Shown one piece after another: positions 47,038-53,835 of a stretch of 64,000 nt of DNA (position 1 is the first letter of the stretch; every line of letters begins with the position of its first letter). Position numbers and translations under genes: made by a program. This stretch comes from VRUE01 sp963732225 (GTDB lineage Bacteria > Actinomycetota > Thermoleophilia > Solirubrobacterales > 70-9): contig CAVSYR010000001.1 in assembly GCA_963732225.1 (NCBI GenBank), positions 1-64,000 on the forward strand, written 5' to 3'. The notes below the pieces were generated by a model. It did no database searches. It had not been told where the DNA came from and saw only the letters and a list, made by a program, of their open reading frames with translations.

Positions 47038-48794
47038 TAGAACAACCTCGTGGTCAGGCTCTGGACGATCGGTCCGAGCAGGATGGCGGGGAAGAAGGTG
47101 AGGGCGCCGACCAGGATCACGACGCCGACGAGGAGGAAGACGAAGGTCGGGTTGTCGGTGCGCATCGTCCCCAGGCCTGCCGGCGAGACCCTCTTGCCGG
47201 CGAGGGAGCCGGCAACGGCGAGGACGAAGAGGATCGGCAGGAAGCGGGCGCCGATCATCACCGCGCCGCCGAGCAGGTCGGCGAAGCTGATCCCGAAGGC
47301 GCCGACGTTGCCCGGGGCGTTCGGCTGGATGAAGCCGGTGTAGCCGGCAAGGGCGGAGCCGTTGTTGTTGGCCTGCGAGAGGTAGGCGTAGAGGGTCTCC
47401 GAGAAGCCCTGCGGGTTGATGCCGGCGTAGATCGAGCGCGTCCCCAGCCTGGTCGCCGAGGCCAAACCGGACGAGAGCAGGGTGAAGAGCGGCGTCACCA
47501 AGACGCCGAGGGCGACCAGCTTGATCTCCCGCGCCCCGATCTTCTTGCCCAGGTACTCCGGGGTACGGCCGACCATCAGGCCGCCGATGAAGACGGCGAG
47601 GATGACGTAGAGCAGCATCGAGTAGAGGCCGGCACCGACGCCGCCGAAGATCACCTCGCTGAAGCCGAGGTTGGCGAAGGGCACCGCTTGGCCGAGCCCG
47701 GTCAGCGACTCGAAGGCCCCGTTCACCGCCCCGCACGAGGTCACCGTGGTGACCGCCGTCCAGAGCGAGGTATCGGCGATCCCAAAGCGCTGCTCCTTGC
47801 CCTCCATATTCCCGCCGGTCGAGCCGTCGAAGGTGTGTGTCTTGAGGCCTGCCAAATGTTGTGATGGTGTGCCGTGTTGCTCGGCCATGTAGACGACGGC
47901 GACTCCGACGATGAAGAGAGCGAACATCGCCGCGAAGATCGCCCAACCCTGGCGCTGGCTGCCGACCATGCGGCCGTAGGTGTAGGTGAGGCTGGCCGGG
48001 ATGACCAGGATCAGCAGCAGCTCGAAGAAGTTGGTCAACCCGCTCGAGTTCTCGAACGGGAAGGCCGAATTGACGTTGAAGAAGCCGCCGCCGTTGGTAC
48101 CGAGCTCCTTGATCACCTCCTGCGAGGCGGCCGGCCCCTGGCCGAGGACCTGGCTGCCGCCGGCGAGGGTGTGGACCACGGTGGCGTGGCTGAGGTTCTG
48201 GATCACTCCCTGGGAGACGAGGAAGAGGGCGCCGATGATCGAGACCGGCACCAGGATGTAGAGCAGGATCCGCACCAGGTCCTGCCAGAAGTTGCCGATC
48301 TCGCGCCCCGACCGGGCGACGATCCCCCGGACTAGGGCGACGACAACGGCGATCCCAACCGCGGCCGAGACGAAGTTCTGCACCGCCAGCCCGGCCATCT
48401 GGGAGAAGTAGGAGAGCGTCGTTTCGCCGCCGTAGTACTGCCAGTTGGTGTTGGTGATGAAGGAGGAGGTCGTGTTGAAGTTGAGGTCCCACGGCGCCGA
48501 GTGGAAGCCTTCGGGGTTGAACGGGTGGATGCCCTGGGTGCGCAGGATCAGGTAGAGCGCGATCCAGAAGAGCAGCGAGAAGACGATCAGGCTGCGGGCG
48601 TAGCCCTTCCAGTCCTGCCCCTCGTCGGGCCGCACGCGCAACGCCCTGTAGGTGGTGCGCTCGATCGGTCCGACGAGGGGAGACAGGAAGACCCGCTGGT
48701 TGGAGAAGACCCGCGCCATATAGATGCCGACCGGCTTGACCAAGGCGACGAGGACGGCGAGGAAGATCGCGATCTGCAGCCAGCCCTGGGCCAT
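47037..48794 (-). CDS. kdpA: potassium-transporting ATPase subunit A
   Basis: A 585-residue integral membrane protein related to superfamily K+ transporters. It shows YMARVFSNQRVFLSPLVGPI near the start, the selectivity regions NTNWQYYGGETTLSYFSQM and ELGTNGGGFFNVNSAFPFEN, TSCGAVNGAFESL, and the late region NNNGSALAGYTG. It forms the K+ channel part of Kdp. The kdpF stop overlaps its ATG (TGATG). Confidence 0.97.
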   Translation of the reverse strand: MAQGWLQIAIFLAVLVALVKPVGIYMARVFSNQRVFLSPLVGPIERTTYRALRVRPDEGQDWKGYARSLIVFSLLFWIALYLILRTQGIHPFNPEGFHSAPWDLNFNTTSSFITNTNWQYYGGETTLSYFSQMAGLAVQNFVSAAVGIAVVVALVRGIVARSGREIGNFWQDLVRILLYILVPVSIIGALFLVSQGVIQNLSHATVVHTLAGGSQVLGQGPAASQEVIKELGTNGGGFFNVNSAFPFENSSGLTNFFELLLILVIPASLTYTYGRMVGSQRQGWAIFAAMFALFIVGVAVVYMAEQHGTPSQHLAGLKTHTFDGSTGGNMEGKEQRFGIADTSLWTAVTTVTSCGAVNGAFESLTGLGQAVPFANLGFSEVIFGGVGAGLYSMLLYVILAVFIGGLMVGRTPEYLGKKIGAREIKLVALGVLVTPLFTLLSSGLASATRLGTRSIYAGINPQGFSETLYAYLSQANNNGSALAGYTGFIQPNAPGNVGAFGISFADLLGGAVMIGARFLPILFVLAVAGSLAGKRVSPAGLGTMRTDNPTFVFLLVGVVILVGALTFFPAILLGPIVQSLTTRLF

Positions 48795-48907
48795 CAGAGG
48801 TTCTCTCCCCGCAGCAGCGCGTAGACGAGGTAGACGCAGACCAGGGCCGAGACGATCAGCCCGAAGAGGTCGGCGCCGGAAAGCGATGCCAGCGGCAGCA
48901 CGCTCAT
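48794..48907 (-). CDS. kdpF: potassium-transporting ATPase subunit F
   Basis: A 37-residue single-helix protein: a short N-terminus, the helix LFGLIVSALVCVYLVYALL and the ending RGENL, the standard KdpF layout. The ATG is at 48907 and the TGA (48794-48796) overlaps the kdpA ATG. It stabilises the Kdp complex in the membrane. Confidence 0.9.
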   Translation of the reverse strand: MSVLPLASLSGADLFGLIVSALVCVYLVYALLRGENL

Positions 48908-49029
48908 ATCCGGTCGATCAGCTCGATCGCCCAGTAGAGGAGGGCGAAGAGGCCGACGGCGATTGCTACGGCGAGAAGATCGGCCGGAAGACCGCCACCG
49001 CCGGGAAAGATGTCAGCGAACGAGGGCAC
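48904..49029 (-). CDS. small single-helix protein preceding kdpF
   Basis: A 41-residue frame from GTG 49029 to a TGA that overlaps the kdpF ATG (ATGA). It encodes one membrane helix (LLAVAIAVGLFALLYWAIEL) with a short Gly-rich N-terminus and basic end. Many actinobacterial kdp operons have a comparable small ORF ahead of kdpF. Overlap with kdpF supports translation. The function is unknown. Confidence 0.55.
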   Translation of the reverse strand: MPSFADIFPGGGGLPADLLAVAIAVGLFALLYWAIELIDRI

Positions 49030-49093
49030 ATATCGATCATGCGCCCGAGTGCGTCAAGGGTGTGTGTGCAATCCGGAGAGCCCTATGGAGATT

Positions 49094-49570
49094 TCATGAA
49101 GATCTGCCGGAAGGGGCTGACACTTCCTCCCACATCGCCCAGCAACCGCCGAAAGCGATCCCGGCCGCAGCAAGCAGAGCGAGGAAGATCGGCAATTGGA
49201 CCGTGCCTTCGATCGTGATGGTGCCCCAGATTTCCCGAAAGGAACCGAAGTTGGGCGGGTCGAGGATCCGCAAGAGGATCAGCAACACCGAGACGATGCC
49301 GAGGATTGCGACCACCGCGTTGACCGGGATCGGTGGTTTGTGGACTGGATTTGGTGAACGCAGCACCACCGCGGCAAGCGCGACGACAACCGTGATCAGG
49401 AGAATGATCGGGATGTAGTCAAGTGCTTCCCAGGCGTTGCGGTCAACGCTGAACAGCCGCAACTCGCCAGAGTCCTTACTCCCGAACCAGTGCAAACACA
49501 TGAAGGCAAAGAGCAGGATCGCCGAGACGCCCGAGATCCTTTCGCCGTTGCTGAGCCGGCCCAGTTCCAC
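49094..49570 (-). CDS. four-helix membrane protein, unknown
   Basis: A 158-residue protein with four hydrophobic helices: SAILLFAFMCLHWFG, YIPIILLITVVVALAAVVL, VNAVVAILGIVSVLLILLRI and LPIFLALLAAAGIAFGGCWA. It has a conserved-looking loop LDPPNFGSFREIWGTITIEG. It resembles small uncharacterised actinobacterial membrane proteins. The GTG at 49570 lies next to GGGGAGG with almost no spacing, so a slightly later start is possible. Confidence 0.7.
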   Translation of the reverse strand: MELGRLSNGERISGVSAILLFAFMCLHWFGSKDSGELRLFSVDRNAWEALDYIPIILLITVVVALAAVVLRSPNPVHKPPIPVNAVVAILGIVSVLLILLRILDPPNFGSFREIWGTITIEGTVQLPIFLALLAAAGIAFGGCWAMWEEVSAPSGRSS

Positions 49571-49591
49571 CTCCCCATCTTCTCTAACCCG

Positions 49592-49954
49592 TTAGAACAA
49601 GAGGGGACGGTCGTCGCCCTCGGTTTCCACCAGGATCGCCGAGACCAGTTCGTTGCCGGAGACGTTGGAGGCGTAGAAGTGCTCGAGCGAGCCGCGGACC
49701 TGCTGGGTGCGGGTGCAACGGGTTACCTGCAACTCGCAGAGCACCCTGGCGTGGAAACTGAGGCCGGAGAGGCTGAAGGCCGCGGTCTCGGCCATCTCGC
49801 TGGGACTTCTCTCGGCTTCGGGTTCGCCCAGCTGGCGCAGGATCTGTCGCCGCGCGGGGTGGTTGAGGGCGTGGATCAGGGCGGGCGTCATCTCGCGCCC
49901 CTGCTGGTGTTTTGTCTTGTTCCGGCTGCCCCTCATGGTCGCTCGGGCGATCAT
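49592..49954 (-). CDS. ArsR-like winged-helix protein
   Basis: A 120-residue protein with a helix-turn-helix of the ArsR/HTH_20 type: IHALNHPARRQILRQLGEPE, SPSEMAETAAFSLSGLSFHA, then a beta-wing and CTRTQQVRGSLEHFYAS. A likely alternative start is ATG 49891 (MTPALIHALNHPARR), where the domain begins. It is close to another winged-helix gene at 50033-50662, and both may regulate nearby genes. No metal-binding cysteine motif of classical ArsR is seen. Confidence 0.8.
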   Translation of the reverse strand: MIARATMRGSRNKTKHQQGREMTPALIHALNHPARRQILRQLGEPEAERSPSEMAETAAFSLSGLSFHARVLCELQVTRCTRTQQVRGSLEHFYASNVSGNELVSAILVETEGDDRPLLF

Positions 49955-50032
49955 CTATTCCCGAGCGCTAAACAGTTTCAAATCGGTAATCGTCAGTCCA
50001 TACCGACTTGTCGAAAGAGTTTTAGCGGATGC

Positions 50033-50662
50033 TCAGTTTTTCCCTGGAGCGAGACGGTGGGTGGCCGGTGCGGTGACGCCGACCGGCTTGAAGCGCTCGA
50101 AGCCAAGCGCGGCGACGATGGTTGAGATCGTCGGCTCGCCGGATAAGGCAACGCGGTTGGCGGTGTCGGCATCGATCTCCTTGATCCGCTGCCAGAACTC
50201 GTGCTGAGCATCCTGCGCTTCCTGCTGGCCCTGAGTGTCGAGGTTGAACCAGCGCCAGCTCATCCAGACCGGATCCGAGGTCATCTTGCCGGCCCACAGC
50301 GCCGCCAGCCCCTCGGCCATCAGCGCCTGCAGGATCACCGCCGCGTACTGCTGCCTCGCCTCGACCGGCAGTGATTCGGCCTCTTCGTCGCTGATAAAGG
50401 GCAGCTCGACCGCGCGGTAGAAGTGCTGGTCGGCATTCCTCACCTTCTCGATCCTCGCCAGTTCGATGCAACCGGAGTTGACCAGTTCCTTGATGTGATG
50501 GCTGACCGTGGTGATCGGCTGGCCGGTCAGCTTGGCTAGCTCGACCGGGCTGTGAGTGCCTTCGTTGAGCAAAGCGAGGATTTCGATCCTAATCCGGTGC
50601 CCGATCGCGTAGGACACCGCCTCCTCGACGCTCCGTTTTTGCCCCGCCTTTGTGGTTGTCAC
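50033..50662 (-). CDS. winged-helix transcriptional regulator
   Basis: A 209-residue protein. The N-terminal ArsR-type domain reads VSYAIGHRIRIEILALLNEG, VELAKLTGQPITTVSHHIKE and HFYRAVELPFISDEE. The C-terminal 120 residues are helical (YAAVILQALMAEGLAALWAG, QDAQHEFWQRIKEI), as in actinobacterial HTH_20 regulators with a ligand-binding tail. The ligand and targets are unknown. The ATG at 50662 follows a usable purine-rich site (GGAGGATG). Confidence 0.85.
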   Translation of the reverse strand: MTTTKAGQKRSVEEAVSYAIGHRIRIEILALLNEGTHSPVELAKLTGQPITTVSHHIKELVNSGCIELARIEKVRNADQHFYRAVELPFISDEEAESLPVEARQQYAAVILQALMAEGLAALWAGKMTSDPVWMSWRWFNLDTQGQQEAQDAQHEFWQRIKEIDADTANRVALSGEPTISTIVAALGFERFKPVGVTAPATHRLAPGKN

Positions 50663-50989
50663 CAGCGCATCCTCCAGTCAACCCGATCTGGTTACTCAAT
50701 AACGAGCGGAGCATAGGCGTTTTTCTTCGGCCGAGCTTCCTGTCATTCAAGGAAATAGCGGCTACTCGGTGGATCCCTACCATCGGGCTCCCCGTTCCGG
50801 CGAGGTGCCGGGATGACGACGCGGGGGAGGGAGGTGAGGAGGGATGACGATCAAGCCAGTCGGCATGGTCATGCCAAGCGTGCAGGTTTATAAGCACGCC
50901 TAGAGCGTCCAACCATGCCCGGGCCGGTCCTGGTCGTCTTGCGCGAGGATCGGGATCGGCCCGCCGATCTCACGCTTGAACACTTCGCT
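50663..50989. other. intergenic region without a convincing gene
   Basis: This 327-base stretch between the winged-helix gene and IS copy 3 has no protein-like frame. Two short perfect dyads occur near 50860-50910 (GGCATG/CATGCC and GCGTGC/GCACGC around AGGTTTATAA). They may belong to the former promoter region or the original 3' side of kdpE before the insertion. Confidence 0.5.
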
Positions 50990-51940
50990 CTAGCTGTAGT
51001 TCCCAACCAGGTTGTTCCCCAGCAGCTCGTTGAGGCGGGCTACTGGCGGGCGATGGCCGAGGGAGCCATGCTTTCTGCGGTAGTTGTAGCGCTCGAGCCA
51101 GCCACCTAGCGCCAGGCGGCGTTCGGCCGAGCTGCCGTAGGCGCGCCCATAGGCCCACTCGCGCAGCATCGTCTGGACGAAGCGCTCTGCCTTGCCATTT
51201 GTCTGGGGTCGGTAGGGACGAGTGCGCAGGTGGCGGATTCCCAGCTCACGGCAGGCGGTGGCGTAGATCACCGAGCGATAAGGGGAGCCGTTGTCAGTCA
51301 TCACCCGCTCGACCGTTACTCCACGCTCGGCAAACCAGGCGACCGCTCTCCGCAGGAAGCCCGCCGAGGTCTCACCACGCTCGTTGGCCAGCACCTCCAC
51401 ATAGGCGAGTCTCGTCGCGTCGTCGATGCAGACGTGGCAGTGCTCCCAGCCGTAGCCGCGGCTGGGCTGGCGCTTGCCGATTACTCGTTTGCCCGCCGCG
51501 CCGAAGCGGCCCAGCTTCTTGATGTCGATGTGGATCAGCTCTCCGGGCCGTGAGCGCTCGTAGCGGTTGGGTGGCTCGGGCGGCTCCAGGCGGCTGCGCT
51601 TGCCCAAGCCGATCCGCTTCAGCCACCCAGAGACCGTCGAGAGGGCCAAGCCGAGGATCTCGGCGATCTCAGCTGCGGTCATCCGCAGTCGGCGCAGTGC
51701 GCCGATCGCCTCGACCGTCGACGCTGGCGTGCGGTGCGGAATCCGCTTTGGCGCTGAGGAGCGATCCACTAGCCCGGCGTCTCCTTCGGCTCTCCAGCGG
51801 CCCAGCCACTTGCGAGCGCTCCGCTCGCTGATGCCGGCGGCCTCGGCCGCCACCATCAGCGACCAGTCCTCCTCTTCGATGCGCTTGACCAACAGCTTGC
51901 GGCTGTTCGGGCAGGTGCGGGCGTTAGCGTGGATCCTCAT
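50990..51940 (-). CDS. IS481-family transposase, intact copy
   Basis: A 316-residue protein from ATG 51940, preceded by AAGGAGG. The helix-turn-helix region and the DDE core are complete: Asp in LIHIDIKKLG, Asp in VMTDNGSPY, Glu in NGKAERF. The protein ends GNNLVGNYS. Its stop codon TAG (50990-50992) lies outside the element in the CTAG of the target site. Translation therefore depends on the insertion site for termination. Of the three copies here, this is the one most likely to be functional. Confidence 0.92.
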   Translation of the reverse strand: MRIHANARTCPNSRKLLVKRIEEEDWSLMVAAEAAGISERSARKWLGRWRAEGDAGLVDRSSAPKRIPHRTPASTVEAIGALRRLRMTAAEIAEILGLALSTVSGWLKRIGLGKRSRLEPPEPPNRYERSRPGELIHIDIKKLGRFGAAGKRVIGKRQPSRGYGWEHCHVCIDDATRLAYVEVLANERGETSAGFLRRAVAWFAERGVTVERVMTDNGSPYRSVIYATACRELGIRHLRTRPYRPQTNGKAERFVQTMLREWAYGRAYGSSAERRLALGGWLERYNYRRKHGSLGHRPPVARLNELLGNNLVGNYS

Positions 51941-52023
51941 CCGGTGTCCTCCTTGTTGGGTGGTGGCTTCGACACCCCCAGCCTTCAAGGAGGCCCGGAT
52001 GAACAACGTTGTTAGGAACTACA
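50995..52023 (-). mobile_element. IS481-type insertion sequence, copy 3 (1029 bp, full length)
   Basis: The ends are TGTAGTTCCCAAC at 50995 and the inverted GTTAGGAACTACA ending at 52023. CTAG occurs one base outside both ends (50990-50993 and 52025-52028). The right CTAG is the end of kdpE and supplies its TAG stop. The flanks TCTAGC and ACTAGA differ outside the CTAG core. Confidence 0.92.
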
Positions 52024-52024
52024 A

Positions 52025-52705
52025 CTAGAGAGCGATTCGGTAGCCGACGCCTGGATCGGTGCGGATCAGCGCCTGGCCTTCGTCTGGTTCGATCTTGCGC
52101 CGCAGGTTCGCCACATGCGTGCGCAGGGTCGCGGTGTCGTTGCCCCAGGCGGGACCCCAGACCTCGGTCAGCAGCGCCCGGTGGGTCATCAGGCGGCCGC
52201 GGTTGCGAACCAGCGCCCGCAGGACCTGGAACTCGGTCGGGGTCAGGTGGATTTCCTCGCTGCCGCGCGAGACCGAGTGGGCGGCCAGGTCGACGCTCAG
52301 CGCGCCGATCTCGACCGTGGGCTCCTCCGCCCCCCCGGGAGCGCGGCGCAGCGCCGCCTGCAGGCGGGCGACCAGCTCGGGTGGGCCGAAAGGCTTGGTC
52401 ACGTAGTCGTCGGCGCCGGCCGCCAGCGCCCGCACCTTGGCCTCCTCCTCGCCAACCGCCGAGAGCACGATGATCGGCATCTCGCTCCACTCGCGAAGCC
52501 GCTTGGTGACCTCGATGCCGTCGATGTCGGGGAGCATCAGGTCGATGATCGCGGCGGCGGGGGGCTTCACCGACACCAGGTCGAGGGCCTCCTCGCCGCT
52601 TTCGGCGGGGATCGCTTCGTAGCCGGCGTCGCGGAGGATCACCTTCAGCGCCCTCAGGATCTGCGGCTCGTCGTCGCAGGCGAGGACCCGCGGCCGCTCG
52701 CTCAC
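52025..52705 (-). CDS. kdpE: response regulator KdpE
   Basis: The start chosen is GTG 52705, overlapping the kinase stop (GTGA). The 226-residue product has a receiver domain with acidic pair VLACDDEPQIL, phospho-acceptor in AAIIDLMLPDIDG and Lys in DDYVTKPFGPPEL. It has an OmpR-type winged helix (LTPTEFQVLRALVRNRGRLM to IRTDPGVGYRIAL). The C-terminus is normal, and the stop codon lies in the CTAG at the IS boundary, so the protein is intact. It should activate the kdp operon under K+ limitation. Confidence 0.93.
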   Translation of the reverse strand: MSERPRVLACDDEPQILRALKVILRDAGYEAIPAESGEEALDLVSVKPPAAAIIDLMLPDIDGIEVTKRLREWSEMPIIVLSAVGEEEAKVRALAAGADDYVTKPFGPPELVARLQAALRRAPGGAEEPTVEIGALSVDLAAHSVSRGSEEIHLTPTEFQVLRALVRNRGRLMTHRALLTEVWGPAWGNDTATLRTHVANLRRKIEPDEGQALIRTDPGVGYRIAL

Positions 52706-53835
52706 CCCTCCTCCCGGCACGGCATCGCGACGACGAAGCTGCTGCCCTGACCGACCACCGAGTCGACCGTGATCTCGCCGCCGTTGGCCTCGACGAAACC
52801 CTTGGCGATCGCCAGTCCCAACCCGGCGCCACCACCGCTGCCGCCCTCGCCGTGCTGGAACGGCTCGAAGATCCGCCGTCGCTCGCTCTCTGGAATTCCT
52901 GGACCCTGGTCAACCACGCGCAGGGTGATCTTGCCATCGAGCAGCATCGATTTGACCAGGACCGGCCTGCCACCGCCGTGGCGAACCGCGTTTTCCAGCA
53001 GGTTGGCGAAAGCCCGCTCGAGCTGGGCGGCATCGGCGTCGACGAGCGGTAGCTCGCTGTCGATCGCGAGCCGCACGACCTCGGGCTGGCCGATTGCCGC
53101 CCGGGCGGCGTCGAGCACCTCGGCGAGGTCGACCGGCTCGCTGTGGGGCTGCGCCTTGCCCGCCTCCAGCCGCGACATGTCGAGCAGGTTCTCGACCAGG
53201 CGCGAGAGCCGCCCTCCCTCGGAGACCACTGCGGCGCTCAGCTCCTGCCGCTCATCGCTGGTCGTGGTTGGCGAGCCGAGCGCCGCACCGCTGGCGATGA
53301 TCGAGGTCAGCGGCGTGCGCAGGTCATGTGAGATCGAGCGCAGCAGCGCCGTCTTCAGCTCATCGCTGCGGCGCAGCGCCTCGGCCTCGACCATCTCCGC
53401 CTGCATCCGGTCGCGCTCCTCCGCCAGCGCCGCCAGCTCAGCCAGCGCCCGATCGGCCTGCTGGCGCCGGCGCTCGGCCTCGAGCGCCTGGGCCCGCGCC
53501 AGGCCGGCGACGGTGCTGCTGATCGCAGCGACGATGACGAAGGCGATCAAGGCGATCCAGTTCTCTTCGTCGGCGATCGTCAGTCGATGCAGCGGCGGCA
53601 GCTGGAAGTAGTTGAAGGCGACGGCGCTGGCGACCGAGGCGAGCAGCCCCAGGCGCAGCCCCCAGAAGATCGAGATCAGCAGGATCGCCGGCAGGTAGAC
53701 GACGCCCAGCGAGACCACCGGCGCGACCGACTTCAGCGGGTAGACGATCAGCGTGCCGGCGATGACCGCGCCGAGCGTTGCCAGCAGCCCCAGCCAGGCG
53801 GGGGGCGGCTCGCTGCTCAGGCCGATGTTCTTCAC
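52702..53835 (-). CDS. KdpD histidine kinase half (DUF4118 membrane and kinase domains)
   Basis: A 377-residue protein equal to the C-terminal half of KdpD. It has the four-helix DUF4118 membrane region (residues about 10-110, FNYFQLPPLHRLTIADEENW), a coiled linker, HisKA with SISHDLRTPLTSIIASGAAL, and the ATPase N-box FANLLENAVRHGG and G-boxes VVDQGPGIPESE and GAGLGLAIAKGF. It lacks the KdpD/Usp sensor domains, which are in 43245-44369. It starts at GTG 53835 directly after the PBP stop. Confidence 0.93.
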   Translation of the reverse strand: MKNIGLSSEPPPAWLGLLATLGAVIAGTLIVYPLKSVAPVVSLGVVYLPAILLISIFWGLRLGLLASVASAVAFNYFQLPPLHRLTIADEENWIALIAFVIVAAISSTVAGLARAQALEAERRRQQADRALAELAALAEERDRMQAEMVEAEALRRSDELKTALLRSISHDLRTPLTSIIASGAALGSPTTTSDERQELSAAVVSEGGRLSRLVENLLDMSRLEAGKAQPHSEPVDLAEVLDAARAAIGQPEVVRLAIDSELPLVDADAAQLERAFANLLENAVRHGGGRPVLVKSMLLDGKITLRVVDQGPGIPESERRRIFEPFQHGEGGSGGGAGLGLAIAKGFVEANGGEITVDSVVGQGSSFVVAMPCREEG

